Assembly: GCA_018056585.1 (NCBI GenBank)
Contig: JAGPFK010000029.1
Coordinates: 1 to 9,495 of the forward strand
Reading direction: 5' to 3'
Origin: Clostridia bacterium
GTDB lineage: Bacteria; Bacillota; Clostridia; Saccharofermentanales; UBA5734
Length of the DNA: 9,495 bases
The notes beneath the pieces were generated by a model, which had not been told where the DNA came from, searched no databases, and saw only the letters and a program-made list of their open reading frames with translations. Below, piece by piece: positions 1-6,605 of the stretch (positions are counted from its first letter, which is position 1; each line of letters opens with the position of its first letter). A program made the translations under genes and the position numbers.

Positions 1-1
1 T

Positions 2-814
2 CCAAACCCAGAAGCAGATCCAATGACCACTCCGTTCGTGTCTGAAAAACAAAAAGAGGTGTCCGGCCCTATCGCTCCAAGCCCAAAATTTGTGGATCTA
101 TCCGAAAGCATACCAGCGCCAATCAAAAAGAGTGAAGACAACCCTTTCATTAGCCGGGCTCCTTTTATTCCGGACGCAACGATCAATCTGACCGATCAAG
201 GCACGCGATCTGAGACAAGTGACAGCTTAAGCGAAAAGAGCGGCTGGCCTGGCCCATATGAAGAAAAAGCGAAAACAGAAATCAAACCACAAGCCGAAAC
301 GATACAGGCGCCAACGCAAAAAAACATGGCATTATTATCTGATTCGGCTTCAATTGAAATGGAAAATCCAATTGATGCACTGGCCGATGCCATGATTTAT
401 CATCGGACGTCTAAACAAAACGAAACACTCATCGTCCGCTTAAAACCGGATCATTTGGGATGTGTGCAGCTCCATCTGCAACAAAAAGACGAAAAGATCA
501 TCATAACCATCAGAACGGATAACCACCGGACCGGTCAGCTCCTCAAACATCAAACAGAAGCGATTGAAAGCGCCCTTTTGGCTCGTGGGTTTTCAGACAC
601 ACAGGTTATTCTGCAATTGGATGAAAACGCCGCGATCGGAAATGGTTCCGCCGGCCATTTACCTTCAGGCTATTCAAATGGATGGACATCCAACGGAGAG
701 CCAAACAGACAAAAACAAAATGATTGGACGCCATCTGATCCGCGGCCTGTAGAGCAGGAAAAACCTATTTTAATTCGAACCAGAAAATACGCACTGATCG
801 ATAAAATGGCCTGA
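2..814 (+). CDS. fliK: Flagellar hook-length control protein FliK, C-terminal part (5' end outside window)
   Basis: FliK is the exported molecular ruler that measures hook length and triggers the switch of export specificity through FlhB. The reading frame is open from base 2, and the first ATG (base 23) has no ribosome binding site, so the gene almost certainly begins upstream; 270 residues are visible. Visible residues 1-140 are low-complexity, rich in Pro, Ser, Lys and Glu, as expected of the extended ruler region. Residues about 141-206 match the conserved FliK C-terminal (Flg_hook) domain: a strand with RLKPDHLG (family form L-P-x-x-L-G-x-V), then QLHL, IIITIRTDN, and the helix ending in LLARGF. 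A polar tail rich in Asn, Gly, Ser and Trp follows (about 207-270). It lies directly upstream of flgD, the usual Firmicutes arrangement. Identification rests on the C-terminal domain plus context; the N-terminus is not diagnostic. Confidence 0.88.
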   Translation, partial: PNPEADPMTTPFVSEKQKEVSGPIAPSPKFVDLSESIPAPIKKSEDNPFISRAPFIPDATINLTDQGTRSETSDSLSEKSGWPGPYEEKAKTEIKPQAETIQAPTQKNMALLSDSASIEMENPIDALADAMIYHRTSKQNETLIVRLKPDHLGCVQLHLQQKDEKIIITIRTDNHRTGQLLKHQTEAIESALLARGFSDTQVILQLDENAAIGNGSAGHLPSGYSNGWTSNGEPNRQKQNDWTPSDPRPVEQEKPILIRTRKYALIDKMA

Positions 815-838
815 TAGGGCAGGAAAGGAGGAAAAAGG

Positions 839-1318
839 ATGAGCATTTTACCTGCATCAAATCAAACCGGACCATCAGAATATGTCACAAGTAGAAGCAG
901 CAATAAGTTAGATAAAGATGCTTTTTTAAAGATCCTGGTCAGCCAGCTTTCTAATCAGGATCCGCTTAACCCAATGGAAGACAAGGACTTTATTGCGCAA
1001 TTGGCACAATTCAGCGTCCTTGAACAGATGATCTCACTTCATGAGGGGTTTAGTTTCAGCCAGGCTTGTGAACTGGTCGGCCAGAGAGTCTATCGGTCCG
1101 CTGTAAACAACCAGGGAGAATTACAAACCGTTTTTGGACAGGTCACACTTGCTTTGATGCGTGATGGAAAAGCATGGCTTGAAGTGGACGGGCAACAGAT
1201 TCCTTTTGATGAGCATATTGTCGTGTACACGGATGACAAGCTGCTATCGGCCGAAGCGGTCGAACCATCGCCTGACACGTCAGAAAACACAGATGAATCA
1301 GGTGTTAAGAACGCCTAA
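839..1318 (+). CDS. flgD: Flagellar hook assembly scaffold (hook cap) protein FlgD
   Basis: FlgD is exported and caps the growing hook, where it is needed for polymerisation of FlgE. The 159-residue product carries the diagnostic N-terminal motif at residues 29-64: FLKILVSQL, then NQDPLNPM, then FIAQLAQFSVLEQM. Residues about 76-130 (ELVGQRVY through IVVY) look like a small beta-rich domain, and the tail (about 140-159) is acidic and Ser/Thr-rich. The protein is much shorter than enterobacterial FlgD (about 230 residues) but close to the short Bacillus form, so it is not a truncation. The ATG is preceded by an excellent ribosome binding site (AGGAAAGGAGG at 821-831). It begins 24 bases after fliK and ends 14 bases before flgE. 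Confidence 0.95.
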   Translation: MSILPASNQTGPSEYVTSRSSNKLDKDAFLKILVSQLSNQDPLNPMEDKDFIAQLAQFSVLEQMISLHEGFSFSQACELVGQRVYRSAVNNQGELQTVFGQVTLALMRDGKAWLEVDGQQIPFDEHIVVYTDDKLLSAEAVEPSPDTSENTDESGVKNA

Positions 1319-1332
1319 AGGAGGAAGCTACG

Positions 1333-2178
1333 ATGTTACGTTCTCTTTATTCCGGAGTTTCCGGACTGAAAAATCATCAAGTTAAGATGGATGTCATTGG
1401 TAATAACATTGCCAATGTCAACACAGTAGGATTTAAAAGCAGCCGTGTTACATTCCAGGATGTCTATAGTCAGGTCATCCAACCGGCCACGGCGCCTGCT
1501 GCTGGAAGCGGAATGGGTGGAACCAATCCACAGCAGATCGGCTTGGGTGTCACCACCGGCTCCATTGATGTGTTACACACGCGCGCGGCGACAGAATACA
1601 CAGGCGCACCGCTAGATTTAAGTATTGATGGGGATGGTTTCTTTGTTGTCGCAGAAGGAGACCGACTTTTGTTCACGCGTGCCGGTAATTTTTACACAGA
1701 TGCAAATAATAATCTCGTCACCGCAGATGGATTGCTTGTGCAAGGCTGGACGCGAACCACACAAGATGAGGCCGTTCCGGATATGATACCAGCAGAATTA
1801 AGTCCCGTTGTCATCAGCAACGATTATTATGATGTCAGCATCGGACGAAATGGCGATATTGTCGGCATTGATCGTAATACAGAAGAAAAAACAGTCATCG
1901 CCCGAATTTGCCTGGCTCATTTCAATAATCAAAGTGCCCTTGAAAAACTGGGCGGCGGCCTCTATGCGCAAAATGTCAATTCCGGTCCGGCTGAATATGG
2001 TTTCCCTGGGGTAGGCGGCACGGCTCAGCTCAATCCCTCCTCACTTGAAATGTCTAATGTAGATCTTGCCAGGGAATTTACAGATATGATCACAACGCAG
2101 CGGGGTTTTCAGGCTAATTCACGGATCATTACCGTGTCTGATCAAATGCTGGAAGAGCTGGTCAATTTGAAACGATAA
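1333..2178 (+). CDS. flgE: Flagellar hook protein FlgE (short Firmicutes form; FlgG-like)
   Basis: FlgE is the structural subunit of the hook, exported and polymerised under the FlgD cap. The 281-residue product begins with the rod/hook N-terminal domain (residues 1-35; SLYSGVSGL, then NNIANVNTVGFK). It has the central hook/basal-body motif DLSIDGDGFFVV with LFTRAGNF, and ends with the C-terminal axial domain at 238-281 (LEMSNVDLAREF, then TTQRGFQANSR). These two terminal helices pack as the coiled coil of the axial filament. It lacks the large inserted domains of enterobacterial FlgE (about 400 residues), and such short forms are often labelled FlgG in databases. I call it FlgE because it follows fliK and flgD. 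The ATG has an AAAGGAGG site at 1317-1324 that overlaps the flgD stop codon. Confidence 0.9.
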   Translation: MLRSLYSGVSGLKNHQVKMDVIGNNIANVNTVGFKSSRVTFQDVYSQVIQPATAPAAGSGMGGTNPQQIGLGVTTGSIDVLHTRAATEYTGAPLDLSIDGDGFFVVAEGDRLLFTRAGNFYTDANNNLVTADGLLVQGWTRTTQDEAVPDMIPAELSPVVISNDYYDVSIGRNGDIVGIDRNTEEKTVIARICLAHFNNQSALEKLGGGLYAQNVNSGPAEYGFPGVGGTAQLNPSSLEMSNVDLAREFTDMITTQRGFQANSRIITVSDQMLEELVNLKR

Positions 2179-2196
2179 ACCGTTTTCGAGGGCTTT

Positions 2197-2421
2197 ATGA
2201 TTTTATTAACACGCCTTAATCATATGACTTTCTATTTAAACAGCGACTTGATTGAAACCATTGAAGAGACGCCGGATACCGTCATCACATTGATTTCAGG
2301 GAAAAAACTTCTGGTTGTCGAATCGGCTTTTGAGATCATTGAACGGATTGCTGCTTTTCGTTCCTTATGTCCACGTCCGGTTCAGGTCACAACACCGCAG
2401 CCTGAAGGAGAAGGTTTATGA
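2197..2421 (+). CDS. flbD: FlbD/SwrD family flagellar protein
   Basis: This 74-residue product belongs to the small FlbD family (SwrD in Bacillus subtilis). It begins MILLTRLNHMTFYLN and continues DLIETIEETPDTVITL, the characteristic core, followed by a short strand (ISGKKLLVVES) and a helix. No membrane segment or signal peptide is seen, so it is probably cytoplasmic. In B. subtilis, SwrD raises motor power by increasing stator (MotA/MotB) abundance; the molecular mechanism is not clear from the sequence. Its stop overlaps the motA start in ATGA, so the two are probably translationally coupled, which fits a stator-related role. The ATG has only a modest ribosome binding site (GAGGG at 2189-2192 region). 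Family assignment is secure; this FlbD is unrelated to the Caulobacter transcription factor of the same name. Confidence 0.9.
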   Translation: MILLTRLNHMTFYLNSDLIETIEETPDTVITLISGKKLLVVESAFEIIERIAAFRSLCPRPVQVTTPQPEGEGL

Positions 2422-3233
2422 ATTTATCGACAGTCATTGGCATCATTGCAGGCTTTTCCTTCATTTTTGCCAGCATCTTCATGGGTGGCGATCTGACATC
2501 TTATTTTGATTTCAGCTCCATCCTGATTGTGTTGGGCGGCACACTGTCCTCAACCATTGTATCTTACTCATTTGACCAGTTAAAAATCGTTCTTCAACGT
2601 CTTCCCGATGTTTTTCAGAAAAGCAAAATCGACTTGTCTTTTGACCTTGAACACATTGTCAATTTGTCCATGATCGCAAGGCGGCAAGGGCTTTTGGCTC
2701 TGGATGATGAAGAATACGACGATCCGTTCCTTCAAAAAGGCATTGAGCTGATTGTTGACGGAACGGATCCTGAACTGGTGGAGGAGATTTTAGATCATGA
2801 GATCAGTCTGATTGAAGAAGAAGGGCAGATTCCCATTAAAGTCTATTCCAGCATGGCTCAGTTCGCGCCGGCCTTTGGTATGGTTGGAACCCTGATCGGC
2901 CTGATTAACATGCTGCGTTATTTGTCTGACAGTGATTCGCTGGGGCCGGCCATGTCTACTGCACTCATCACGACATTTTATGGTGTTATTTTGGCAAACC
3001 TTGTTTTTCTTCCTTTTGCGCAGAAAATCAGGACGGCCAATGCCAGGCGCCTGGCGAGGTATGAAATGATCATGACGGGAATTTTAGCCATGCAGAATGG
3101 GGAAAATCCAAGATTAATCCGGGAAAAAATGGAAACTTTTATTCCAGTTGGTGAAAAGAAGCAAGCCGAAATGGCAAAAGCTACTGATGGAGCGACGCTG
3201 GAACATGCGCAACAAAAGACGGTCTCAGAATGA
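2418..3233 (+). CDS. motA: Flagellar motor stator protein MotA
   Basis: MotA forms, with MotB, the ion-conducting stator of the inner membrane that pushes on the rotor. The 271-residue product has four predicted membrane segments (about 4-22, 32-50, 148-168, 180-201) with a large cytoplasmic loop between the second and third. The loop contains the conserved rotor-contact region ARRQGLLALDDEE, in which R88/R89 and E98 correspond to the charged residues known to face FliG. The channel region shows APAFGMVGTLIGLI (P151) and a conserved proline near the end of TM4 (P199 in FLPFAQKI). The cytoplasmic tail is charged. A strong site (GAAGGAGAAGG at 2405-2415) lies inside flbD, and the start overlaps the flbD stop by four bases. 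Length and motifs are all normal for the family. Confidence 0.95.
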   Translation: MNLSTVIGIIAGFSFIFASIFMGGDLTSYFDFSSILIVLGGTLSSTIVSYSFDQLKIVLQRLPDVFQKSKIDLSFDLEHIVNLSMIARRQGLLALDDEEYDDPFLQKGIELIVDGTDPELVEEILDHEISLIEEEGQIPIKVYSSMAQFAPAFGMVGTLIGLINMLRYLSDSDSLGPAMSTALITTFYGVILANLVFLPFAQKIRTANARRLARYEMIMTGILAMQNGENPRLIREKMETFIPVGEKKQAEMAKATDGATLEHAQQKTVSE

Positions 3234-4110
3234 AGAACCAGGCGGCGGAAGCTGGATGGATACCTATGGGGACATGGTTACCTTGTTGCTGACATTTTTT
3301 GTGCTGCTGTATTCTTTTTCAACGATCGACGCGGCGAAATGGGAAGCATTGGTCAGAGCGTTCACCGGTTCAAAAAATGTGATCGTGGAAGATGATCCAG
3401 GCGGCAACAAACCTATTACTGATATCCATCAAACACCCATCATCCCGTCTGCCACCGAATCGGAAGACAACATGGGTATCGATGATCCTGCTGTTATTTC
3501 GGTGGCGCCAACGCCAACAATGAGCCCCACACCCCTCGCCCCAACGCCAAGTCCAACACCTGCAGCCACGCCAACCGCCAAACCAACATCAAAACCGAAA
3601 GCGACTCCAAAACCGACAAAAGCGAACCCAACGCCAGCACCGACAAAAAATCCGGATATTGAAAGATTTCAGAATGAATTGAATCAATATCTGAACAACA
3701 CGCCGCTGGCCGGTCACGTGACGGCTGTTATCGTTGAAGATGAGACAACCATTCGTTTGATTGCGTCCGTTATCTTTGAACCGGGCAGTGACCGATTGCT
3801 GCCTCAGGCTCAGTCGGTTCTTGAAGGCGCGATCAAAATCATCGCCCAATATAAAGACCAGATCACCGCCATACGGGCGGAAGGTCATACGGATGCCACG
3901 ACACCGCCGGAGGGTGATATTGAAAGCAAATGGGAGTTAGCCGCACGCCGTGCGTCGCGCGTTCTTAATTATGTTCTGGAACACTCTCAGATTGACCCCA
4001 AAAGGGCCATGGTCGTCGGATACGGTTCAACTCGTCCCATCGCCGATGACGCGACCGAAGCCGGACGTGAAAAAAACAACCGTGTCGATATTGTCTTATC
4101 ACACAATTGA
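3205..4110 (+). CDS. motB: Flagellar motor stator protein MotB with Pro/Thr-rich linker
   Basis: MotB anchors the stator to peptidoglycan and carries the ion-binding aspartate. From the ATG at 3205 the product has 301 residues: a short basic N-terminus, then SWMDTYGDMVTLLLTFFVLLYSF, reported here as WMDTYGD plus the membrane segment at about 23-42. D23 is the universally conserved ion-carrying Asp. A Pro/Thr/Lys linker follows (residues 101-150). The C-terminal OmpA/MotB peptidoglycan-binding domain spans about 165-300, with EGHTDA (226-231) and NNRVDIV near the end. The frame is open further upstream (ATGs at 3148 and 3187), but 3205 gives the family-typical N-terminus and has a weak GGAG at 3189-3192, so I prefer it. 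The gene overlaps the end of motA by 29 bases. The linker is the unusual part; the coupling ion cannot be fixed from sequence. Confidence 0.94.
   Translation: MRNKRRSQNEEPGGGSWMDTYGDMVTLLLTFFVLLYSFSTIDAAKWEALVRAFTGSKNVIVEDDPGGNKPITDIHQTPIIPSATESEDNMGIDDPAVISVAPTPTMSPTPLAPTPSPTPAATPTAKPTSKPKATPKPTKANPTPAPTKNPDIERFQNELNQYLNNTPLAGHVTAVIVEDETTIRLIASVIFEPGSDRLLPQAQSVLEGAIKIIAQYKDQITAIRAEGHTDATTPPEGDIESKWELAARRASRVLNYVLEHSQIDPKRAMVVGYGSTRPIADDATEAGREKNNRVDIVLSHN
3505..3654 (+). repeat. Low-complexity Pro/Thr/Lys linker coding segment in motB
   Basis: Fifty in-frame codons (MotB residues 101-150) are composed almost wholly of Pro, Thr, Ala, Lys and Ser: 17 Pro and 12 Thr by hand count. The first half is uncharged with short TP and PTP units; the second half carries six Lys. 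The + strand here is rich in C and A and poor in G and T. The units are degenerate and not exact DNA tandem repeats. It sits between the post-membrane (plug-side) segment and the peptidoglycan-binding domain, where it would span the wall-facing space. Confidence 0.8.
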
Positions 4111-4112
4111 GC

Positions 4113-4117
4113 GGAGG
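4113..4117 (+). promoter_or_regulatory. Ribosome binding site that fixes the fliL GTG start
   Basis: GGAGG directly follows the motB stop codon and lies seven bases upstream of GTG at 4125. No ATG occurs in this frame near the start, and an upstream TTG (4107) lies before the site and overlaps the motB stop, so the GTG is the best-supported start of fliL. Confidence 0.8.
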
Positions 4118-4124
4118 AAAAAGC

Positions 4125-4520
4125 GTGCGTAAACTGAGCATCGTCCTCATCATTTTATCAGTCGTGATTTTAGCGGGAACCCTTCTGTTCTTCTATTTGC
4201 AGAATAAAAAAGAGCCGGACTTTACCTTTTACTATGATCCGGGCGAGCCGTTTATTACAGATATTTGCGGAAGCAGACGCCTTTTAAAAACAGATATTAT
4301 TTTGAAGCTATCAGACAAAAGGAAAGAAAAATATTATCAAGAAAATAATCATCGGATTCGAAATGAGATTATTTTTGTCTTGCGCGGCAAAACGGAAGCC
4401 GAACTCGAAAGCAGCACAGGACACAATGAGCTGGTTCGGGAAATATTAAAAAGGCTTAATGAAGCTTTCGAGACAGATGAATTTCTAGATGTTTATTTTA
4501 ATGAGTTTGTTATGCAATAG
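4125..4520 (+). CDS. fliL: Flagellar basal body-associated protein FliL
   Basis: FliL is a single-pass inner-membrane protein that surrounds or supports the stator and affects torque and stator stability. The product of 131 residues begins with a GTG codon, followed by a short basic stretch (RK) and one membrane helix at about residues 4-25 (LSIVLIILSVVILAG). The rest is the extracytoplasmic FliL domain: EPFITDI near the start, the beta strand LLKTDIILKL, and the family-typical ending YFNEFVMQ. The region between is charged and helical. It sits between motB and fliM, the standard position. The GGAGG site at 4113-4117 decides the start. Sequence similarity across FliL proteins is weak, so the call rests on topology, the conserved ending and gene order together. 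Confidence 0.9.
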   Translation: MRKLSIVLIILSVVILAGTLLFFYLQNKKEPDFTFYYDPGEPFITDICGSRRLLKTDIILKLSDKRKEKYYQENNHRIRNEIIFVLRGKTEAELESSTGHNELVREILKRLNEAFETDEFLDVYFNEFVMQ

Positions 4521-4541
4521 CAGGATTGGCAAGTCAAAAAA

Positions 4542-4546
4542 GAGGG
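4542..4546 (+). promoter_or_regulatory. Ribosome binding site that fixes the fliM ATG start
   Basis: GAGGG within a purine-rich stretch (4538-4552) lies six bases before ATG at 4553. The frame can be read from a TTG at 4526, but that would add nine residues not seen in the family, and the ATG gives the canonical MADILTQSEID N-terminus. Confidence 0.75.
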
Positions 4547-4552
4547 AAGAGA

Positions 4553-5551
4553 ATGGCCGATATATTAACGCAAAGTGAAATTGATCAATTATGGCAAGCA
4601 TTAAATGCCGGCCTGGACACCACTGTTCTGGAACCCACACAAACGAAAGAACGGATACGCCCTTATGATTTTCGTTCTGCCAACAGGATTCCGCGCGAAC
4701 AAATCAGGACACTGGGCTTGATTTACGAACAATATGCGCGGTTGGCAGCCACTTATCTGACCGGTGCCATGGGCGTTTTTTGTGATGTGGCCCAGGTAAC
4801 CGTAGAGGAACAGAAATTTTATGAATTTACCAACTCGGTTATGCCGGGGAGTCTTTTGGTTTTAATGAAGATGGACCCTTTGCCCGGATCCGTTCTGTTT
4901 TGTATTGCCCCGGATATTGCCTACGCCATCGTGGAAAATCTACTGGGAGGGGCGGGTTCTCACTCGCAAAATCGGCGTGCTTTTACTGAAATTGATCTGG
5001 TTATCCTGGAAAAAGTGGTCCGCCATTTGTTGTCTTTAGTCGATGATGCGTGGGAAAAAGTCATTCACATTGAGACAGTATTAGAGTCCCTGGAAACCAG
5101 TCTGCAATTTGCTCAAATTGTTCCACCCAATGAAGCGATCGCCATTGTAACCCTGCAGATTAAAGTGGGGGATGTTGAATCCTTTGTCAATTTCTGCATT
5201 CCTCAGGCAGCGCTCGAGCCTTTTGGAGAACGCCTGAACGCCCAGAAACTGGTTGCCGGCTATCGCGAAACACCAGACGAAGCTGCGACTTTTTCAGATG
5301 ACATTTTAACGCGCATTAAAAAATCGACGGTACCGCTGAAAGGTATTTTAGCTAAAACGACGTTAACGATCCGGGACATTACTCAACTTCAAAAAGGCGA
5401 TGTTATTTTTCTCGATCATCCAACTCATCAGCCTGTCGGGGTGGAAATCGGCCACATCCCCCGCCTGGAAGGCGTTCTCGGGATTCATAACAAGCGGTAT
5501 GCCATCAAAGTAACGGAGATCACTTTCGAGGAGGGACTGATACATGAATGA
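4553..5551 (+). CDS. fliM: Flagellar motor switch protein FliM
   Basis: FliM is the middle component of the rotor switch (C-ring); it binds CheY-P and passes the signal to FliG to change rotation direction. The 332-residue product, the same length as Bacillus subtilis FliM, has the N-terminal CheY-binding peptide at 4-17 (ILTQSEIDQLWQAL), then a flexible linker. The CheC-like middle domain (about 40-235) starts at YDFRSANRI and includes the conserved GGAG at 132-135. The C-terminal SpoA (FliN-like) domain lies at about 255-325 (LTIRDITQLQKGDVI, then VEIGHIPRLEGVLG). The CheY-binding peptide has Trp where Leu is common (DQLWQAL in place of the usual DALLNAL pattern). The start is set by GAGGG at 4542-4546. 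Its end overlaps fliY by eight bases. Confidence 0.96.
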   Translation: MADILTQSEIDQLWQALNAGLDTTVLEPTQTKERIRPYDFRSANRIPREQIRTLGLIYEQYARLAATYLTGAMGVFCDVAQVTVEEQKFYEFTNSVMPGSLLVLMKMDPLPGSVLFCIAPDIAYAIVENLLGGAGSHSQNRRAFTEIDLVILEKVVRHLLSLVDDAWEKVIHIETVLESLETSLQFAQIVPPNEAIAIVTLQIKVGDVESFVNFCIPQAALEPFGERLNAQKLVAGYRETPDEAATFSDDILTRIKKSTVPLKGILAKTTLTIRDITQLQKGDVIFLDHPTHQPVGVEIGHIPRLEGVLGIHNKRYAIKVTEITFEEGLIHE

Positions 5552-6605
5552 CAAAATGTCACAGCAGGAAATCGACGAGATGATCCGTCAGGTTTCCAAA
5601 AAACAAGCAGCCTCTGAGGGGGTGCTGACGCCGATTGAAATCGATACATTGGGTGAGATCGGTAACATCAGCATGGGATCGGCAGCGACGGCCCTGCACG
5701 AAATACTAAACAGAAAAGTTTTGATTACAACACCCAGTGTTCGGGTCTGCACCCTTGAGCAGTTAGGTCGCGAGCATCCCTTGCCCTATGTGGTGGTTGA
5801 TGTGCACTACACGGAAGGGTTGGCCGGAAACAACCTGTTTATCCTCAAAATGGATGATGTTAAGCTCATTGCTGACATCATGATGGGTGGTGAAGGGACA
5901 CTTGAGGAAGGCGACCTATCTGAATTTCATATCAGTGCCATCAGTGAAGCCATGAACCAGATGATGGGAGGTGTGGCAACGGCCATGGCCGATCTGTTTG
6001 GCCGCCGGATTAATATTTCGCCGCCACGGGCCATGGTTATTCGCCTTTCTGATCAGAAAATCAGTGATTTGCTCAAGCCGAGTCAAGATGAACTTATTCA
6101 GATCAGTTTTCAAATGGAAATTGAAGGGCTGGTCAGTAGCAGCATTATGCAGCTGATGCCGCTTGACTTCGGCCGTCAGCTTGCGTCTGAGATTTTGAAG
6201 AAGAATGAAAAAGAGGATGAAAAATCAGCCGCAAAAAATCCCATGGCTGAAAGCCGTCTAAAAACGGATCAACAGCCATCGGTTGATGTTCGCCCCATCC
6301 AGCTGACGAGCTTCGATGAAGAAGGGGAGGAAGAAGGAGCCGAATCGAATCTGGACCTGATTCTTGATGTCCCCCTTCACGTCACCGTTGAATTGGGACG
6401 GTGCCGAAAGACAATCCAGGAAATCCTTGAATTGAATATCGGCTCTATCATTACGCTTGATCGGCTGGCCGGAGAACCGGTTGATGTCCTGGTCAACAAT
6501 AAACAGATCGCACGCGGTGAAGTGATCGTCATCGAGGAAAATTACGGAATCCGCATCACAGAAATACTCACGGTGCAGAACCGTGTCAGGGCAACGCGGT
6601 CATGA
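5544..6605 (+). CDS. fliY: Flagellar motor switch phosphatase FliY (CheC-FliN fusion)
   Basis: FliY is the Firmicutes rotor protein that combines a CheY-P phosphatase with the FliN C-ring module. The 353-residue product opens with a FliM-like CheY-binding peptide (MSQQEIDEMI, 5-14). The CheC/FliY domain (about 28-205) has two phosphatase motifs of the form E-x2-N-x22-P, and both are complete: E38/N41/P64 and E135/N138/P161. A variable acidic and Lys-rich linker (about 205-268) follows, then the SpoA/FliN domain (about 269-345; LDLILDVPLHVTVELG, then IGSIITLDRLAGEPVDVLVN). The ATG has a strong GAGGAGGG site at 5528-5535 located inside fliM. The intact motifs imply an active phosphatase that ends the switching signal at the motor. 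Its stop overlaps the fliO start as ATGA. Confidence 0.96.
   Translation: MNDKMSQQEIDEMIRQVSKKQAASEGVLTPIEIDTLGEIGNISMGSAATALHEILNRKVLITTPSVRVCTLEQLGREHPLPYVVVDVHYTEGLAGNNLFILKMDDVKLIADIMMGGEGTLEEGDLSEFHISAISEAMNQMMGGVATAMADLFGRRINISPPRAMVIRLSDQKISDLLKPSQDELIQISFQMEIEGLVSSSIMQLMPLDFGRQLASEILKKNEKEDEKSAAKNPMAESRLKTDQQPSVDVRPIQLTSFDEEGEEEGAESNLDLILDVPLHVTVELGRCRKTIQEILELNIGSIITLDRLAGEPVDVLVNNKQIARGEVIVIEENYGIRITEILTVQNRVRATRS

Noticed and set aside
23..25. ATG at base 23 as the true start of fliK
   Set aside because: No ribosome binding site precedes it, the frame is open to the window edge, and FliK proteins are normally longer than this would give.
1161..1385. 74-residue + strand frame bridging flgD and flgE
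   Set aside because: It overlaps two well-supported genes in another frame and has no ribosome binding site or recognisable motif.
1395..1417. Near-perfect inverted repeat (about 10-base arms, 3-base loop) early in flgE
   Set aside because: It coincides with the codons of the conserved NNIAN motif, whose repeated Asn/Ile codons produce such symmetry; there is no U-run or promoter to make it a terminator or operator.
3505..3654. motB linker as a CRISPR-like or DNA tandem repeat
   Set aside because: The units are short, degenerate and in frame; they reflect Pro/Thr codons and not exact repeats with spacers.
3589..3888. 99-residue open frame on the minus strand opposite motB
   Set aside because: It lies fully opposite the conserved MotB coding region, has an Arg/Phe/Trp-rich composition caused by the biased linker on the other strand, and lacks any recognisable domain.
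4521..4552. The 32-base fliL-fliM gap as a promoter
   Set aside because: It holds only a ribosome binding site and purine-rich spacer; there is no room for or trace of -35/-10 or sigma-D-type elements with proper spacing.
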